The notes under the pieces were generated by a model. The model searched no databases, was not told the origin of the DNA, and saw nothing but the letters and a program-made list of their open reading frames with translations. Made by a program: the position numbers and the translations under genes. Below are positions 8,944-17,129 of a stretch of 33,342 bases of DNA, in pieces (position 1 is the stretch's first letter; each line of letters opens with the position of its first letter). Origin of the DNA: Acidimicrobiales bacterium (lineage in GTDB: Bacteria > Actinomycetota > Acidimicrobiia > Acidimicrobiales > SHLQ01); the NCBI GenBank assembly GCA_020629375.1, contig JAHDDK010000042.1, positions 1-33,342 of the forward strand, given 5' to 3'.

Positions 8944-9459
8944 TCAATCGTCATCGGCATCGCGAAGGGCCCGACCGATCTCGACTGGGACGGTCCATTG
9001 CTCTTCGGGAAGGTGATGCTCTCGTGCCCACGCGCTCGTCAGCGGATCGGCGTCAGCCATCTCGAGCATGTCGCCCCCGATGGCGGGGTGTGTGAGGTAC
9101 AAGCCGATTCGCCGTGTCACCCCAGACGAGCGCACCCACAGCTCCGCGGTCTCGCGGCCGGCCACTGCTGCGCTGAGCGTTGCCGCTACACGCCTGAACG
9201 TGCCGAGCCCCGATTCGAGCTTGCCGACATCGTGGAGAAGGGCTGCGGCAATGACTTCACGTGATGGCTGATCCAGCAGTTGATCAACTCGGCGTGCCAC
9301 GCCGTGACTGTGGCGGCGGTCGGGAGCACTCATTCGGTCCCAGAGCGTTCGTTCGCCGGCAAGTAGATGTTCGTGCGCCCACAATGTGTCGCCCGTCGAC
9401 GGGCCGAACGGCCACAACGAGCCGACGAATCGTCTGGTGAGATGCCACGGCGAACTCAT
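8944..9459 (-). CDS. HD-domain protein, putative metal-dependent phosphohydrolase
   Basis: The 171-residue product has the HD-superfamily pattern: H50/H52 in the RRHSHGVA segment, the HD doublet in LLHDVGKLESG (76-77), then H124 (YLTHP) and H148/H149. Such proteins bind divalent metal and hydrolyse phosphoesters, often nucleotides; the substrate cannot be read here. The open frame extends another 100 codons upstream, but that part is antisense-free shadow inside xerD. The ATG at 9459 overlaps the xerD stop as ATGA, which fixes the start and suggests coupled translation as the last gene of the pyrG unit. It ends 23 bp from the convergent PKD gene. Confidence 0.8.
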   Translation of the reverse strand: MSSPWHLTRRFVGSLWPFGPSTGDTLWAHEHLLAGERTLWDRMSAPDRRHSHGVARRVDQLLDQPSREVIAAALLHDVGKLESGLGTFRRVAATLSAAVAGRETAELWVRSSGVTRRIGLYLTHPAIGGDMLEMADADPLTSAWAREHHLPEEQWTVPVEIGRALRDADDD

Positions 9460-10391
9460 GACCGTCTCGTCGCCCGCGGATGAGCAGACCGGTAGGTCCG
9501 GGCCAGGAGATCCTGAGAGACCGCGGTGTAGATCTGTGTCGTCGATACCGAGACATGGCCCAAAAGCTCCTGCACCGTTCGGATGTCGGCTCCGTGGTCG
9601 AGCATGTGAGTCGCGCAGCTGTGTCGGAGCACGTGAGGGCTCAGCCTGCTCGACAGGCCAACTTCGGCGCCCCGCTTCTTTAGGACGCCCCACATGCCCT
9701 GTCGCGACAATCGAGACCCTCGCTGATTGAGAAACACGGCGCGTTCGTCGTTTCGGCTTCGCCACCGCGCCGGGGCGAGTGCCGTACGGCCAGTGGCATC
9801 AAACCAGGAGCGCAGCGATTCGTCGGCATATCGGCCAACGGGCACCAGCCGCTGCTTGTCGCCCTTGCCCGTGACTCGGAGCAGCGCCGCGTCGAGATCG
9901 ACATCGTCGAGTGAGAGGTGCACACACTCCGAGATGCGCATCCCGGTCCCATACAAGACTTCGATGATGGCTCGGTCGCGGCGACTGACCGGGTCGGAGG
10001 CGTCGACGGTTGATAAGAGCGCATCGATCTCGTTCTCGGCGAGACCCTTGGGCAGCCGGCGCGGCACCTTCGAGATCTCCACATCGGCCGTTGGGTCGGC
10101 GACGAGGATCTCCTCGGATGCCATCCATCGATAAAACCCACGAATCGCCGTCATCGCCCGGGCCACGGATGCGGGAGCGAGTCCGGTCTCTTCGAGAAGT
10201 CGGTGATGATCCTCGATGTGCTGTGCACGCACGTTGCGGAGTTGGCTATTTCCTACGGATTCGGCGAATCGTCGAAGGTCCCGTTCGTAGCTCGCGATCG
10301 TGTTCGGCGAACGGCCACGTTCGACGCGGAGATGGACGAGATAGTCGGCGAGATCGACCGGTAGTCGTGCGCTCTCAGAGGCCTCGGCCAT
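9456..10391 (-). CDS. xerD: Tyrosine recombinase XerD
   Basis: Site-specific recombinase that, with XerC, resolves chromosome dimers at dif. The 311 residues give the usual SAM-like N-terminal domain (SPNTIASYERDLRRF) and a complete catalytic set: R152 (GTGMRISE), K176 (GKGDKQR), H253 and R256 (SPHVLRHSCATH), H279 (ELLGHVSVS) and the nucleophile Y288 (TTQIYT). Length and context (next to the ADP-ribose Nudix gene and pyrG, as in mycobacteria) mark it as the housekeeping enzyme and not a phage integrase. It starts at ATG 10391, three bases after the Nudix stop, and overlaps the HD gene by ATGA. Confidence 0.93.
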   Translation of the reverse strand: MAEASESARLPVDLADYLVHLRVERGRSPNTIASYERDLRRFAESVGNSQLRNVRAQHIEDHHRLLEETGLAPASVARAMTAIRGFYRWMASEEILVADPTADVEISKVPRRLPKGLAENEIDALLSTVDASDPVSRRDRAIIEVLYGTGMRISECVHLSLDDVDLDAALLRVTGKGDKQRLVPVGRYADESLRSWFDATGRTALAPARWRSRNDERAVFLNQRGSRLSRQGMWGVLKKRGAEVGLSSRLSPHVLRHSCATHMLDHGADIRTVQELLGHVSVSTTQIYTAVSQDLLARTYRSAHPRATRRS

Positions 10392-10394
10392 CGC

Positions 10395-10931
10395 TCATCG
10401 ACGACGATCGATCACGTGTAGGGCAATGATCGTCTTCGCATCGGTGATGACACCTTCGGATACGGCAGCGAGCGCCTCGTCGATCGACATTCGCACAACG
10501 GTCATCTCGACTTCCTCAGGGCTGTCGGTCAGGACGCGCTCGACCGAGGTGAGCCCAGTCGCGACGAAGAGGTGAATGGCCTCGTCGCTGAAGCCGACCG
10601 AGTTGTGGACGACACCGATTGGTTCGAGCATCGCCGCAGACATCCCGATCTCTTCGATCAGCTCTCGTCGTGCGGTCTCGATCGGTGGCTCGCCCTCGAC
10701 GTCTCGTAGTCCGGCGGGGATCTCCAATGTCTCCGTGTCGATCGCCGGACGGTACTGACGGACGAGCAACACGTCATCGCCGTCGAGAGGAAGCGCAGCA
10801 ACCGCGCCGGGGTGGCGAACGATGTCTCGCTCGAAAAGGGAACCGTCAGGTGCCTCGAATTGGGCGACCGTTGTGGCAAAGACGTAACCCCGATGGACGG
10901 TGGATTCGCCGAGCATCCTGAACTCGGTCAT
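10395..10931 (-). CDS. Nudix hydrolase, ADP-ribose pyrophosphatase type
   Basis: Hydrolyses ADP-ribose (probably) to AMP and ribose-5-phosphate, clearing a reactive NAD breakdown product. The 178 residues contain a Nudix box, with [12 protein letters not shown] followed after seven residues by RELIEEIG. The extra residue between the box Gly and Glu and the preceding VRQYRPAID(T)ETLEIPAG are typical of the ADP-ribose subfamily, including M. tuberculosis Rv1700. Its ATG overlaps the pyrG stop (ATGA), and xerD follows three bases later, so it belongs to the pyrG unit. The substrate is inferred from subfamily resemblance. Confidence 0.9.
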   Translation of the reverse strand: MTEFRMLGESTVHRGYVFATTVAQFEAPDGSLFERDIVRHPGAVAALPLDGDDVLLVRQYRPAIDTETLEIPAGLRDVEGEPPIETARRELIEEIGMSAAMLEPIGVVHNSVGFSDEAIHLFVATGLTSVERVLTDSPEEVEMTVVRMSIDEALAAVSEGVITDAKTIIALHVIDRRR

Positions 10932-12571
10932 GAGACCGTGTCAGACGTGTCCAAGGTCGGGAGCTGAGGATTACGGCCTTCGAGGCGATCGAGCGCCGCA
11001 CCGATGAACGAGTCGAAGAGCGGAGCGGGCCGTGTCGGACGGCTCTTGAACTCGGGATGGGCCTGCGTGCCGACCCAGAACGGATGTGAACGAAGCTCGA
11101 TGAACTCGACAAGCCGGCCGTCGGGAGACTCGCCACTTGCCCAGAAGTCACCGTCATCGAACCGGTTCAGGTACTTGGAGTTGAACTCGTAGCGATGACG
11201 ATGTCGTTCGGAAACGACTTCCTCTCCGTAGGATTCGGCGACCTTCGACCCCGACGCCAGCTGAGCCACATACGCCCCAAGACGCATGGTGCCGCCCTTC
11301 TCGGAGACGTCATGTTGGTCTTCCATAAGGTGGACGACTGGATGTGGTGTCTGGGGGTCGAACTCCAAACTGTTCGCGTTGGCGAGCCCAAGGACATTCC
11401 GCGCGTACTCGATGGTCATCACCTGCAGGCCGAGGCACAGTCCCAAACAGGGAATGCCGTTCTCTCGGGCAAAGGCGGCGGCGGCAATCTTGCCTTCGAC
11501 CCCTCGCTCACCAAAGCCTCCCGGGATGACAATGCCGTCGAGGTCTCGGATGCGGTCGGCGAGCAGACCCTCGACCTCCTCAGCCTGAATCCACTCGATG
11601 TCGATGTCGGCCCCGTGGTGAATGCCCGCGTGCTTCAGCGCCTCGACCACACTCAGATACGCGTCGATCAACGAGACGTACTTGCCGATCAGGCCGATTC
11701 GGACACGGCGGTCAGTGGAGTAGACACGTTCGACCAGCGCAGACCACTGCTGAAGGTCGGCATCAGGGACGTCGAGTCGCAGATGGTCGCAGATGAAACG
11801 ATCCAGGCCTTCGTCGTGGAGCACGATCGGAATCTCGTAGAGCGAGTCAGCGTCGGCCGCGTTGACGACTCCCGCGACTGGGACGTCGCAGAGCCGGGAG
11901 ATCTTTCGCTTCAGCTCATCCGAAATGGGTTCGTCACTGCGGCAGACGATCGCGTCGGGCTGAATTCCGCGGGACCGAAGTTCGGTGACGCTGTGCTGGG
12001 TTGGCTTCGTCTTTTGTTCGCCGCTCGGTCCGATGAACGGAACGAGGGTCACGTGGAGATAGAAGACATTCTCCGGTCCGGCATCCAGGCGCATCTGCCG
12101 GATTGCTTCGAGAAACGGAAGAATCTCGATGTCGCCGACCGTGCCGCCCACCTCGGTGATCACCACGTCGGTGTCGTCCGATGCCAGCTGTCGCACTCGA
12201 TTCTTGATCTCGTCGGTGATGTGCGGGATGACCTGCACAGTCTTGCCGAGATACACACCCTTGCGCTCGGCCCCGATCACCGACTGGTAAATGCTGCCGG
12301 TCGTTGCGTTGGAACGTCGGGTGAGATTCTCGTCGATGAACCGCTCGTAATGGCCGAGGTCAAGATCGGTTTCGCCACCATCGTCGGTGACGAAGACCTC
12401 CCCGTGCTCGAACGGGTTCATCGTCCCCGGGTCGACATTGAGATACGGGTCGAGCTTCTGCATCGTCACCCGTACGCCTCGCGACTTCAGTAGTCGACCG
12501 AGAGCGGATGCCGTCAGGCCCTTCCCCAATGAACTGGCCACCCCGCCAGTGACGAAAACATGTTTGGTCAC
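10928..12571 (-). CDS. pyrG: CTP synthase
   Basis: Makes CTP from UTP, ATP and glutamine in the cytoplasm. The 547 residues cover the whole enzyme: synthetase domain ([15 protein letters not shown] at the N-terminus, [20 protein letters not shown]) and the C-terminal class I glutamine amidotransferase domain with nucleophile C379 ([10 protein letters not shown]) and the QAHPEFKS His-Glu pair. C379 is the same number as in the E. coli enzyme. Translation starts at GTG 12571. A TAGGGT box seven to eight bases upstream suggests a near-leaderless mRNA. It heads pyrG-Nudix-xerD-HD, with 4-nt overlaps at the first and last junctions. Confidence 0.97.
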   Translation of the reverse strand: MTKHVFVTGGVASSLGKGLTASALGRLLKSRGVRVTMQKLDPYLNVDPGTMNPFEHGEVFVTDDGGETDLDLGHYERFIDENLTRRSNATTGSIYQSVIGAERKGVYLGKTVQVIPHITDEIKNRVRQLASDDTDVVITEVGGTVGDIEILPFLEAIRQMRLDAGPENVFYLHVTLVPFIGPSGEQKTKPTQHSVTELRSRGIQPDAIVCRSDEPISDELKRKISRLCDVPVAGVVNAADADSLYEIPIVLHDEGLDRFICDHLRLDVPDADLQQWSALVERVYSTDRRVRIGLIGKYVSLIDAYLSVVEALKHAGIHHGADIDIEWIQAEEVEGLLADRIRDLDGIVIPGGFGERGVEGKIAAAAFARENGIPCLGLCLGLQVMTIEYARNVLGLANANSLEFDPQTPHPVVHLMEDQHDVSEKGGTMRLGAYVAQLASGSKVAESYGEEVVSERHRHRYEFNSKYLNRFDDGDFWASGESPDGRLVEFIELRSHPFWVGTQAHPEFKSRPTRPAPLFDSFIGAALDRLEGRNPQLPTLDTSDTVS

Positions 12572-12579
12572 GGGATCTC

Positions 12580-12585
12580 ACCCTA
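12580..12585 (-). promoter_or_regulatory. -10 element (TAGGGT) of a near-leaderless pyrG promoter
   Basis: On the minus strand TAGGGT is followed by eight bases and the GTG start at 12571. No clear -35 is visible; the position where it would sit is occupied by an inverted repeat (12590-12610). Confidence 0.45.
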
Positions 12586-12589
12586 TCTC

Positions 12590-12610
12590 CCGAACAGCGG
12601 CGCTGTTCGG
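12590..12610 (-). terminator. Hairpin between recN and pyrG (terminator without U-tract, or operator)
   Basis: CCGAACAGC, 3-nt loop, GCTGTTCGG gives a perfect 9-bp stem immediately after the recN stop codon and immediately before the pyrG -10 box. No T-run follows on either strand. It could be an actinobacterial hairpin-only terminator for tlyA-nadK-recN or a binding site at the pyrG promoter. Confidence 0.4.
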
Positions 12611-12611
12611 T

Positions 12612-14252
12612 TCAGCGTCCTTGAGTTGAAGAAAGAAGTTCTTGCGCGTGCTCGCGGGCAGCGCCGGAGTCCGGCGATCCCGACAACATGCGGGAGACCT
12701 CGACGATGCGTTCGTCGTCGTCGAGCACACGAACCTGGCTAACCGTGTCGGAAGCGTCGGAGGACTTCGCGATGACGATGTGTGTGTCGGCCATTGCGGC
12801 TACCTGCGCGAGATGCGTCACGACGAAGGTCTGGCCTCGTCCACCGACCGTCGAGAGCGCTTCGCCCACGGCGCGGGCGGTCTCGCCGCCAATGCCAGCA
12901 TCCACCTCGTCAAAGACCTTGATCGGTGGGCCACCAGAAACGACCAACCGAAGCGCCAGCATCGTCCGACTCAGCTCGCCGCCCGACGCGCCCTTGCCGA
13001 CGGGGACCGCCGCGAGTCCAGGATTGGCAGCCAGGAGCAGCTGAACGTCGTCGCCGGCCGGCCCGGCGACAGCCACGTCGACCCGTGCTCGCGGCATGGC
13101 GAGCTTCTGGAGCTCGGTTTCGATCGCGTGTGCGAGGGGCGCGGCCGCGGCCGTGCGCTCAGCGCAGATGGCGGTTTCGGCCGCAACGAGTTCGGCGTGG
13201 GCGACCTCGCGGCGCCGGTCGAGCTCGAGGGAGCGCGCATCATGGGACTGGAGATCATCGAGTCGGCTGCGGAGATCTTCACGAAACGCAATGACATCCA
13301 CGATCGACGGGCCATACTTGCGGCGCATCTCCGCGAGGAGCTGTCGCCGAGCGCGAACCGCCTCCCGGCTCTCCGGGTCGTCGGTGATCTCCTCTGACAG
13401 CGTCCGGGCCGTCGACGCGAGGTCCGCCACTTCGTCCTGCACCACCGTCAGGCGAGACGCGAGTTCGGCGAACACCGAGGATTCGTCGGCAATCGACGCC
13501 GCGGACGCGATCGCCTCGGCGAGCGCGCCGTCGGAGCCGAGAAGTTCGGTCAGCTGTGCTGCAGCCGTTCGATCCTCGAACGCCGACGCAAGTCGGTCCT
13601 CGCTGGCCCGGAGTTCGTCGTCCTCCGCCGGATCGTCAATCTCGGCATCGTCGAGTTCGCGGAGCTGATAACTCAACAGATCAATCTGGCGTGCTCGCTC
13701 CGTGGCGTCTCCGCCGAGGTCGGCGATCGCCGCGTCGATCGCGGCGATCGATGTTCGAGCGAGCCGCAGCGGCTCGGTATCGATTTTGGCGAAACGATCG
13801 AGTGCCGAACGCTGCGTCGCCGGCTGAAGCAACGATTGTTGGTCGTGTTGGCCGTGCACGTCGATCATCGGGCCGACCGTCTCGGCCAAGGCGGTGGCTG
13901 TGGCTAGCGATCCGTTGAGATAGGCACGCGATCGTCCGGCCGACGCAATGACCCGACGCGCAATGATCTCGCGCCCGTCGTCGATGACGATCCGACCTTC
14001 GATGACTGCTTCGTCAGCGCCAACCCGGACCATGTCTGGGTCCGCTCGGCCGCCCATCAGCAGCTGTATGGCGCCGACGACCATCGTCTTGCCGGCGCCG
14101 GTTTCGCCCGTGACGGCGATCGACCCACCCGGAAGCACGAGCGACAGCGATTCGATCACGCCGAGGTTCTGGATGCGGAGCTCGTCAAGCCGCGCGGTCG
14201 CGCCGGTCAGATCGATCGGGTCGTTAGCGTCATCGTGGTCCACAGAAGTCAT
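12612..14252 (-). CDS. recN: DNA repair protein RecN
   Basis: SMC-like ATPase that acts in double-strand break repair. The 546 residues show Walker A GETGAGKT (49-56), a long coiled-coil-prone middle (roughly 170-370, rich in E, R, A, L), the ABC signature KGASGGELSRTMLALRL and Walker B KVFDEVDAGIGG near the C-terminus. ATG 14252 is preferred: AAGAGG lies eight bases upstream and the family's N-terminus (LDELRIQNLGVIE) follows closely. An in-frame ATG at 14318 overlaps the nadK stop as ATGA and would add 22 Pro/Gly/Ala-rich residues; that coupled start cannot be excluded. The gene follows nadK, as in mycobacteria. Confidence 0.95.
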   Translation of the reverse strand: MTSVDHDDANDPIDLTGATARLDELRIQNLGVIESLSLVLPGGSIAVTGETGAGKTMVVGAIQLLMGGRADPDMVRVGADEAVIEGRIVIDDGREIIARRVIASAGRSRAYLNGSLATATALAETVGPMIDVHGQHDQQSLLQPATQRSALDRFAKIDTEPLRLARTSIAAIDAAIADLGGDATERARQIDLLSYQLRELDDAEIDDPAEDDELRASEDRLASAFEDRTAAAQLTELLGSDGALAEAIASAASIADESSVFAELASRLTVVQDEVADLASTARTLSEEITDDPESREAVRARRQLLAEMRRKYGPSIVDVIAFREDLRSRLDDLQSHDARSLELDRRREVAHAELVAAETAICAERTAAAAPLAHAIETELQKLAMPRARVDVAVAGPAGDDVQLLLAANPGLAAVPVGKGASGGELSRTMLALRLVVSGGPPIKVFDEVDAGIGGETARAVGEALSTVGGRGQTFVVTHLAQVAAMADTHIVIAKSSDASDTVSQVRVLDDDERIVEVSRMLSGSPDSGAAREHAQELLSSTQGR

Positions 14253-14314
14253 CGGCTCGGCCTCTTGTATCGAGGGGACGGGAGGGGGTGCCGCCCCTCC
14301 GATTGGCGACCCGG

Positions 14315-15187
14315 TCATCGCGGCGACAGGCCGAGCTTGGACGTGAGCACGCCAAGGTGGTCTCGCCTGCCAAATGTGACAAGGCGAGCGGTGCGGTCCG
14401 AGCGGCTGATCACGATTCGGTCTCCAGGTCCCATAGACCGCATCGTATGGCCGTCCACTGACACCACGGCGTTCCGGTGGCCGCCGACGGTCAGCTCGAC
14501 ACAACTCTGCGGAGCGAAGACGATCGTCCGATCGAACAACATGTGGGGACTGACGGGGGTCAGCTGGAGCGACTCGTGGGTGGGAGCAACCACGGGACCT
14601 CGGGCCGATAGGGCGTAGGCGGTGCTCCCCGTCGGGCTCGCCACGATCAGGCCGTCGGCGGAGTACGTCGTGAAGTGCATGCCATCGATCGAGACCTCGA
14701 TGCTCACGGTCGTGTCCCCGGGGGATCGCTCGACAACGATGTCGTTGAGTGCGTGGAACGTCGCATCGTCGCCGTCGACGCGGCCAGCGATCAACATCCG
14801 ATGTTCGATTTCGTGTTCGCCCGCAAGAGTTCGTTCGACGGCCGCCTCGAGCTCGTCTGGCTCGATGACCGTGAGATACCCGAGATCCCCGAAGTTCACG
14901 CCAAGCACCCGAACGTCTGCGCCGTCGAGCAGCCGGATCGTGCGCAGCATCGTGCCGTCGCCGCCGAGGCTGACGACGAGGTCGAGCCCGTCGGCGAACG
15001 ACGCCGCGTCGACACAATCCAATTGGGTCGAGCGGTTCGCGTCCTCGACGACCGCCACCACTTGGTGGCCTCTCGAACGCAGGTTGGCGGCGAGGCCCTC
15101 CGCGTGCGAGAGGGCGTCGTCGTCCGCACCGTGAAGCACGAAGCCGATTCGTGCACCGATCTGGCCGTTGACTTCGACGTCGCTCAC
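14315..15187 (-). CDS. nadK: NAD kinase
   Basis: Phosphorylates NAD to NADP. The 290 residues include GGDGT at 75-79, the LNDIVVER segment (family NE motif with D in place of E) and the SPTGSTAYALSARGP motif, all in family order. The frame is open well upstream, but that part lies inside tlyA. The first usable start after the tlyA stop is GTG 15187, which gives a normal family length with GGAAG nine bases upstream. The gene stands between tlyA and recN, the order known from M. tuberculosis (tlyA-ppnK-recN), and is likely cotranscribed from the tlyA promoter. Confidence 0.93.
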   Translation of the reverse strand: MSDVEVNGQIGARIGFVLHGADDDALSHAEGLAANLRSRGHQVVAVVEDANRSTQLDCVDAASFADGLDLVVSLGGDGTMLRTIRLLDGADVRVLGVNFGDLGYLTVIEPDELEAAVERTLAGEHEIEHRMLIAGRVDGDDATFHALNDIVVERSPGDTTVSIEVSIDGMHFTTYSADGLIVASPTGSTAYALSARGPVVAPTHESLQLTPVSPHMLFDRTIVFAPQSCVELTVGGHRNAVVSVDGHTMRSMGPGDRIVISRSDRTARLVTFGRRDHLGVLTSKLGLSPR

Positions 15188-15209
15188 TTCGACCGACTTC
15201 CGCTCGACA

Positions 15210-15965
15210 TCACGGAGCCAGTATGTCGCTCGTTCGGAGGTGCGCGAGAAACTCGACGTTGCCCTTCCCGCCGACGATCGGGGACAACTCCATGTCGACG
15301 ACCTCCAGACCGGCTGCAACGGCTTGATCGATGAGTCGATGTAGCACCTCGACCCAGACGTCTGGGTCCTTGACGATGCCTCGCCCGCGGGAGACGACCT
15401 GCCTGCCAGCTTCGAACTGTGGCTTGACGAGCACTACGAGATCGCCTTGCGGGCCGAGGAGCTCGACAAACCGAGGGAGTAGCCCGATCGTGGAGATGAA
15501 ACTCAGGTCGGCGACGACGAGGTCGAAGGGTCCGTGCCCATCGATTACCTCGGAACGGATGTCGGTCTGCTCGAGCGACGTGACCTGTGCGTGCCCTCGA
15601 AGCCGTTCGTGCAGTTGGTTCGTGCCGACATCGACAGCAACGACTCTGGCGGCTCCGGCTTGGACGAGAACGTCGGTAAAGCCACCGGTCGACGCGCCGG
15701 CATCGAGGCAGCGACGACCGGCGACGTCGAGCGCGAAATGCTCGAGTGCTGCCTCCAACTTGATGGCTCCGCGTCCGACGAACTGGGCCGGCGGGCCTTC
15801 GACGACGAGCGCCTGACCGGCGGCGACCTGCCGAGTCACCTTCAGAACCGGTGCCCCGTCGACCACCACCCGCCCGGCCTCGACGAGCGCGCGCGCTTCG
15901 CGGCGAGACGATGCGAGCCCACGATCGACCAGAACGGCGTCGACTCGGCGGCGCGGCTTCGGCAT
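15210..15965 (-). CDS. tlyA: TlyA-type rRNA 2'-O-methyltransferase (S4 + FtsJ domains)
   Basis: Family members methylate ribose in 16S/23S rRNA; loss in M. tuberculosis gives capreomycin resistance. The 251 residues start with an S4 RNA-binding domain (RVDAVLVDRGLASSRREA), followed by a Rossmann methyltransferase: CLDAGASTGGFTD is the SAM-binding loop and the K-D-K-E set is visible in GRGAIKLE, VVADLSFIS, LVKPQFE and VEFLAHL. The frame runs back to 16100, but the family N-terminus fits ATG 15965, which also has a TANNNT box five bases upstream. It heads tlyA-nadK-recN. S4/FtsJ family members also occur as toxin-like proteins in other contexts; the neighbours support the TlyA assignment. Confidence 0.92.
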   Translation of the reverse strand: MPKPRRRVDAVLVDRGLASSRREARALVEAGRVVVDGAPVLKVTRQVAAGQALVVEGPPAQFVGRGAIKLEAALEHFALDVAGRRCLDAGASTGGFTDVLVQAGAARVVAVDVGTNQLHERLRGHAQVTSLEQTDIRSEVIDGHGPFDLVVADLSFISTIGLLPRFVELLGPQGDLVVLVKPQFEAGRQVVSRGRGIVKDPDVWVEVLHRLIDQAVAAGLEVVDMELSPIVGGKGNVEFLAHLRTSDILAP

Positions 15966-15970
15966 ACTCC

Positions 15971-15976
15971 ACGGTA
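15971..15976 (-). promoter_or_regulatory. -10 element (TACCGT) of a leaderless tlyA promoter
   Basis: On the minus strand TACCGT, then GGAGT, then the ATG at 15965. The GGAG is too close to the start to work as a normal Shine-Dalgarno, so a leaderless mRNA fits better. Confidence 0.5.
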
Positions 15977-16064
15977 ACTCGGCGCGGTCATCCACAGGGT
16001 GGTCTTGCCGGACGGTGGTCGGACTGGTCAGAATGGCCCTGCCGAGCACCTCGGCGGGTGGTTG

Positions 16065-16098
16065 TACTCTCGAAGTGAAACGCGGGCGCACGTGCGCC
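16065..16098 (+). promoter_or_regulatory. Candidate moxR promoter (TACTCT) followed by a 14-bp perfect palindrome
   Basis: TACTCT at 16065-16070 predicts transcription start near 16077. The palindrome GGCGCACGTGCGCC (16085-16098) lies just downstream, in the leader, 37 bp before the moxR start. Such a site could bind a dimeric regulator; no regulator gene adjoins it. Confidence 0.4.
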
Positions 16099-16135
16099 AC
16101 ACTGGACCCTGTACGTCCCCGACCGGAGATATCAC

Positions 16136-17125
16136 GTGACCACCACCAATGCTGTCGAGGATCTCGAGCTCGAAGTTCGCACCTACGCAGATCGTTTCCA
16201 GCAGCTCGTGAACAACGTCGAGCGGGTCATCCACGGCAAGACCCGTGAGATTCGCATTGCGTTCCTGTGCATGCTTGCGCAGGGGCACCTGCTGATCGAG
16301 GACGTTCCCGGCGTTGGCAAGACGTCCCTGGCGCGAGCCCTTGCCGAATCGGTCGATGGCACGCTCACCCGAATCCAGTTCACGCCAGATCTCCTGCCCA
16401 CCGACGTCACTGGCGTGCAGATCTTCAACCAATCGAATAGCGAGTTCGAGTTCCATCCCGGCGCCGTATTCGCCAACGTCGTCCTGGCTGATGAGATCAA
16501 CCGTGCCTCGCCAAAGACACAGTCCGCATTGCTCGAGGTGATGGAGGAGTACCAAGTCACCGTGGACGGGGTTCCTCGGCCGGTTCCGAATCCGTTTCTC
16601 GTCGTCGCCACCCAGAACCCGATCGAACACGACGGCACCTATGCGCTACCCGAAGCGCAGATCGACCGGTTCATGATGCGCGTCGCCCTCGGCTACCCAA
16701 GCGCAGTCGCCGAGATCGACATCATCGATTCGGCGCCTGCAGGGCGGACCCGAGTCGACGTCGAACCTGTTCTGTCGACCGAAGAGGTGCGGCAGATGGC
16801 CCGCGTCGCCGATGTCGTCTACATCTCGCCTGCTGTTCGCCAGTACATCGTCAGCGTGGTGCGCGCTACCCGCGAGCTTCCTGAGCTTCGTATCGGGGTT
16901 TCGCCGCGCGGGTCGATCGCGCTCGGTCGTACGGCGAGGGCGCTCGCTGCGGCCAACGGCCGACCGTTTGTGACCGCCGACGACGTGAAGGACCTGACCG
17001 AATCGGTTCTGGCACATCGAATGCTGCTCAAGCCCGAAGCCGAGTTCGAGGGCATCGATGCCGTCGAGCTGCTCCGAGCGGTCCTCCAGGAGATCCCGAC
17101 ACCCAAAGAACGCGTCGAACGTTGA
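16136..17125 (+). CDS. moxR: MoxR-family AAA+ ATPase
   Basis: Chaperone-like AAA+ ATPase thought to help assemble or activate partner proteins with von Willebrand A-like domains. The 329 residues hold Walker A EDVPGVGKTS (about 55-64), Walker B VLADEIN (D119/E120), sensor-1 VVATQNP and the sensor-2 region RIGVSPRGSIALGR, followed by the lid domain. The GTG start has GGAG seven bases upstream. It leads a plus-strand operon with DUF58 (4-bp gap) and tgpA (22-bp gap), the classical MoxR-DUF58-transglutaminase trio found in many bacteria. The client of this MoxR is presumably the DUF58 protein; this is inference from pairing. Confidence 0.94.
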   Translation: MTTTNAVEDLELEVRTYADRFQQLVNNVERVIHGKTREIRIAFLCMLAQGHLLIEDVPGVGKTSLARALAESVDGTLTRIQFTPDLLPTDVTGVQIFNQSNSEFEFHPGAVFANVVLADEINRASPKTQSALLEVMEEYQVTVDGVPRPVPNPFLVVATQNPIEHDGTYALPEAQIDRFMMRVALGYPSAVAEIDIIDSAPAGRTRVDVEPVLSTEEVRQMARVADVVYISPAVRQYIVSVVRATRELPELRIGVSPRGSIALGRTARALAAANGRPFVTADDVKDLTESVLAHRMLLKPEAEFEGIDAVELLRAVLQEIPTPKERVER

Positions 17126-17129
17126 GTCG

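Noticed and set aside
9456..10391. Tyrosine recombinase as sign of a prophage or integrative element
   Set aside because: It has XerD length and sits in the conserved pyrG-Nudix-xerD order; no phage genes or attachment sites are near.
11195..12493. 432-codon open frame antisense to pyrG
   Set aside because: It is a frame shadow of a strongly conserved gene; its product has no family features.
12560..12580. B. subtilis-like reiterative-transcription control of pyrG
   Set aside because: That mechanism needs a transcript starting GGGC and an antiterminated hairpin in the leader; here the predicted start is at or next to the GTG codon and no leader exists.
12590..12610. LexA/SOS box near recN (GAAC...GTTC)
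   Set aside because: The half-sites are nine bases apart, not four as in the actinobacterial/Gram-positive SOS box, and the site is at the 3' end of recN, not its promoter.
15966..16100. Upstream extension of tlyA to ATG 16100
   Set aside because: The added residues do not resemble the family and would cover the divergent promoter region; the S4 domain begins just after ATG 15965.
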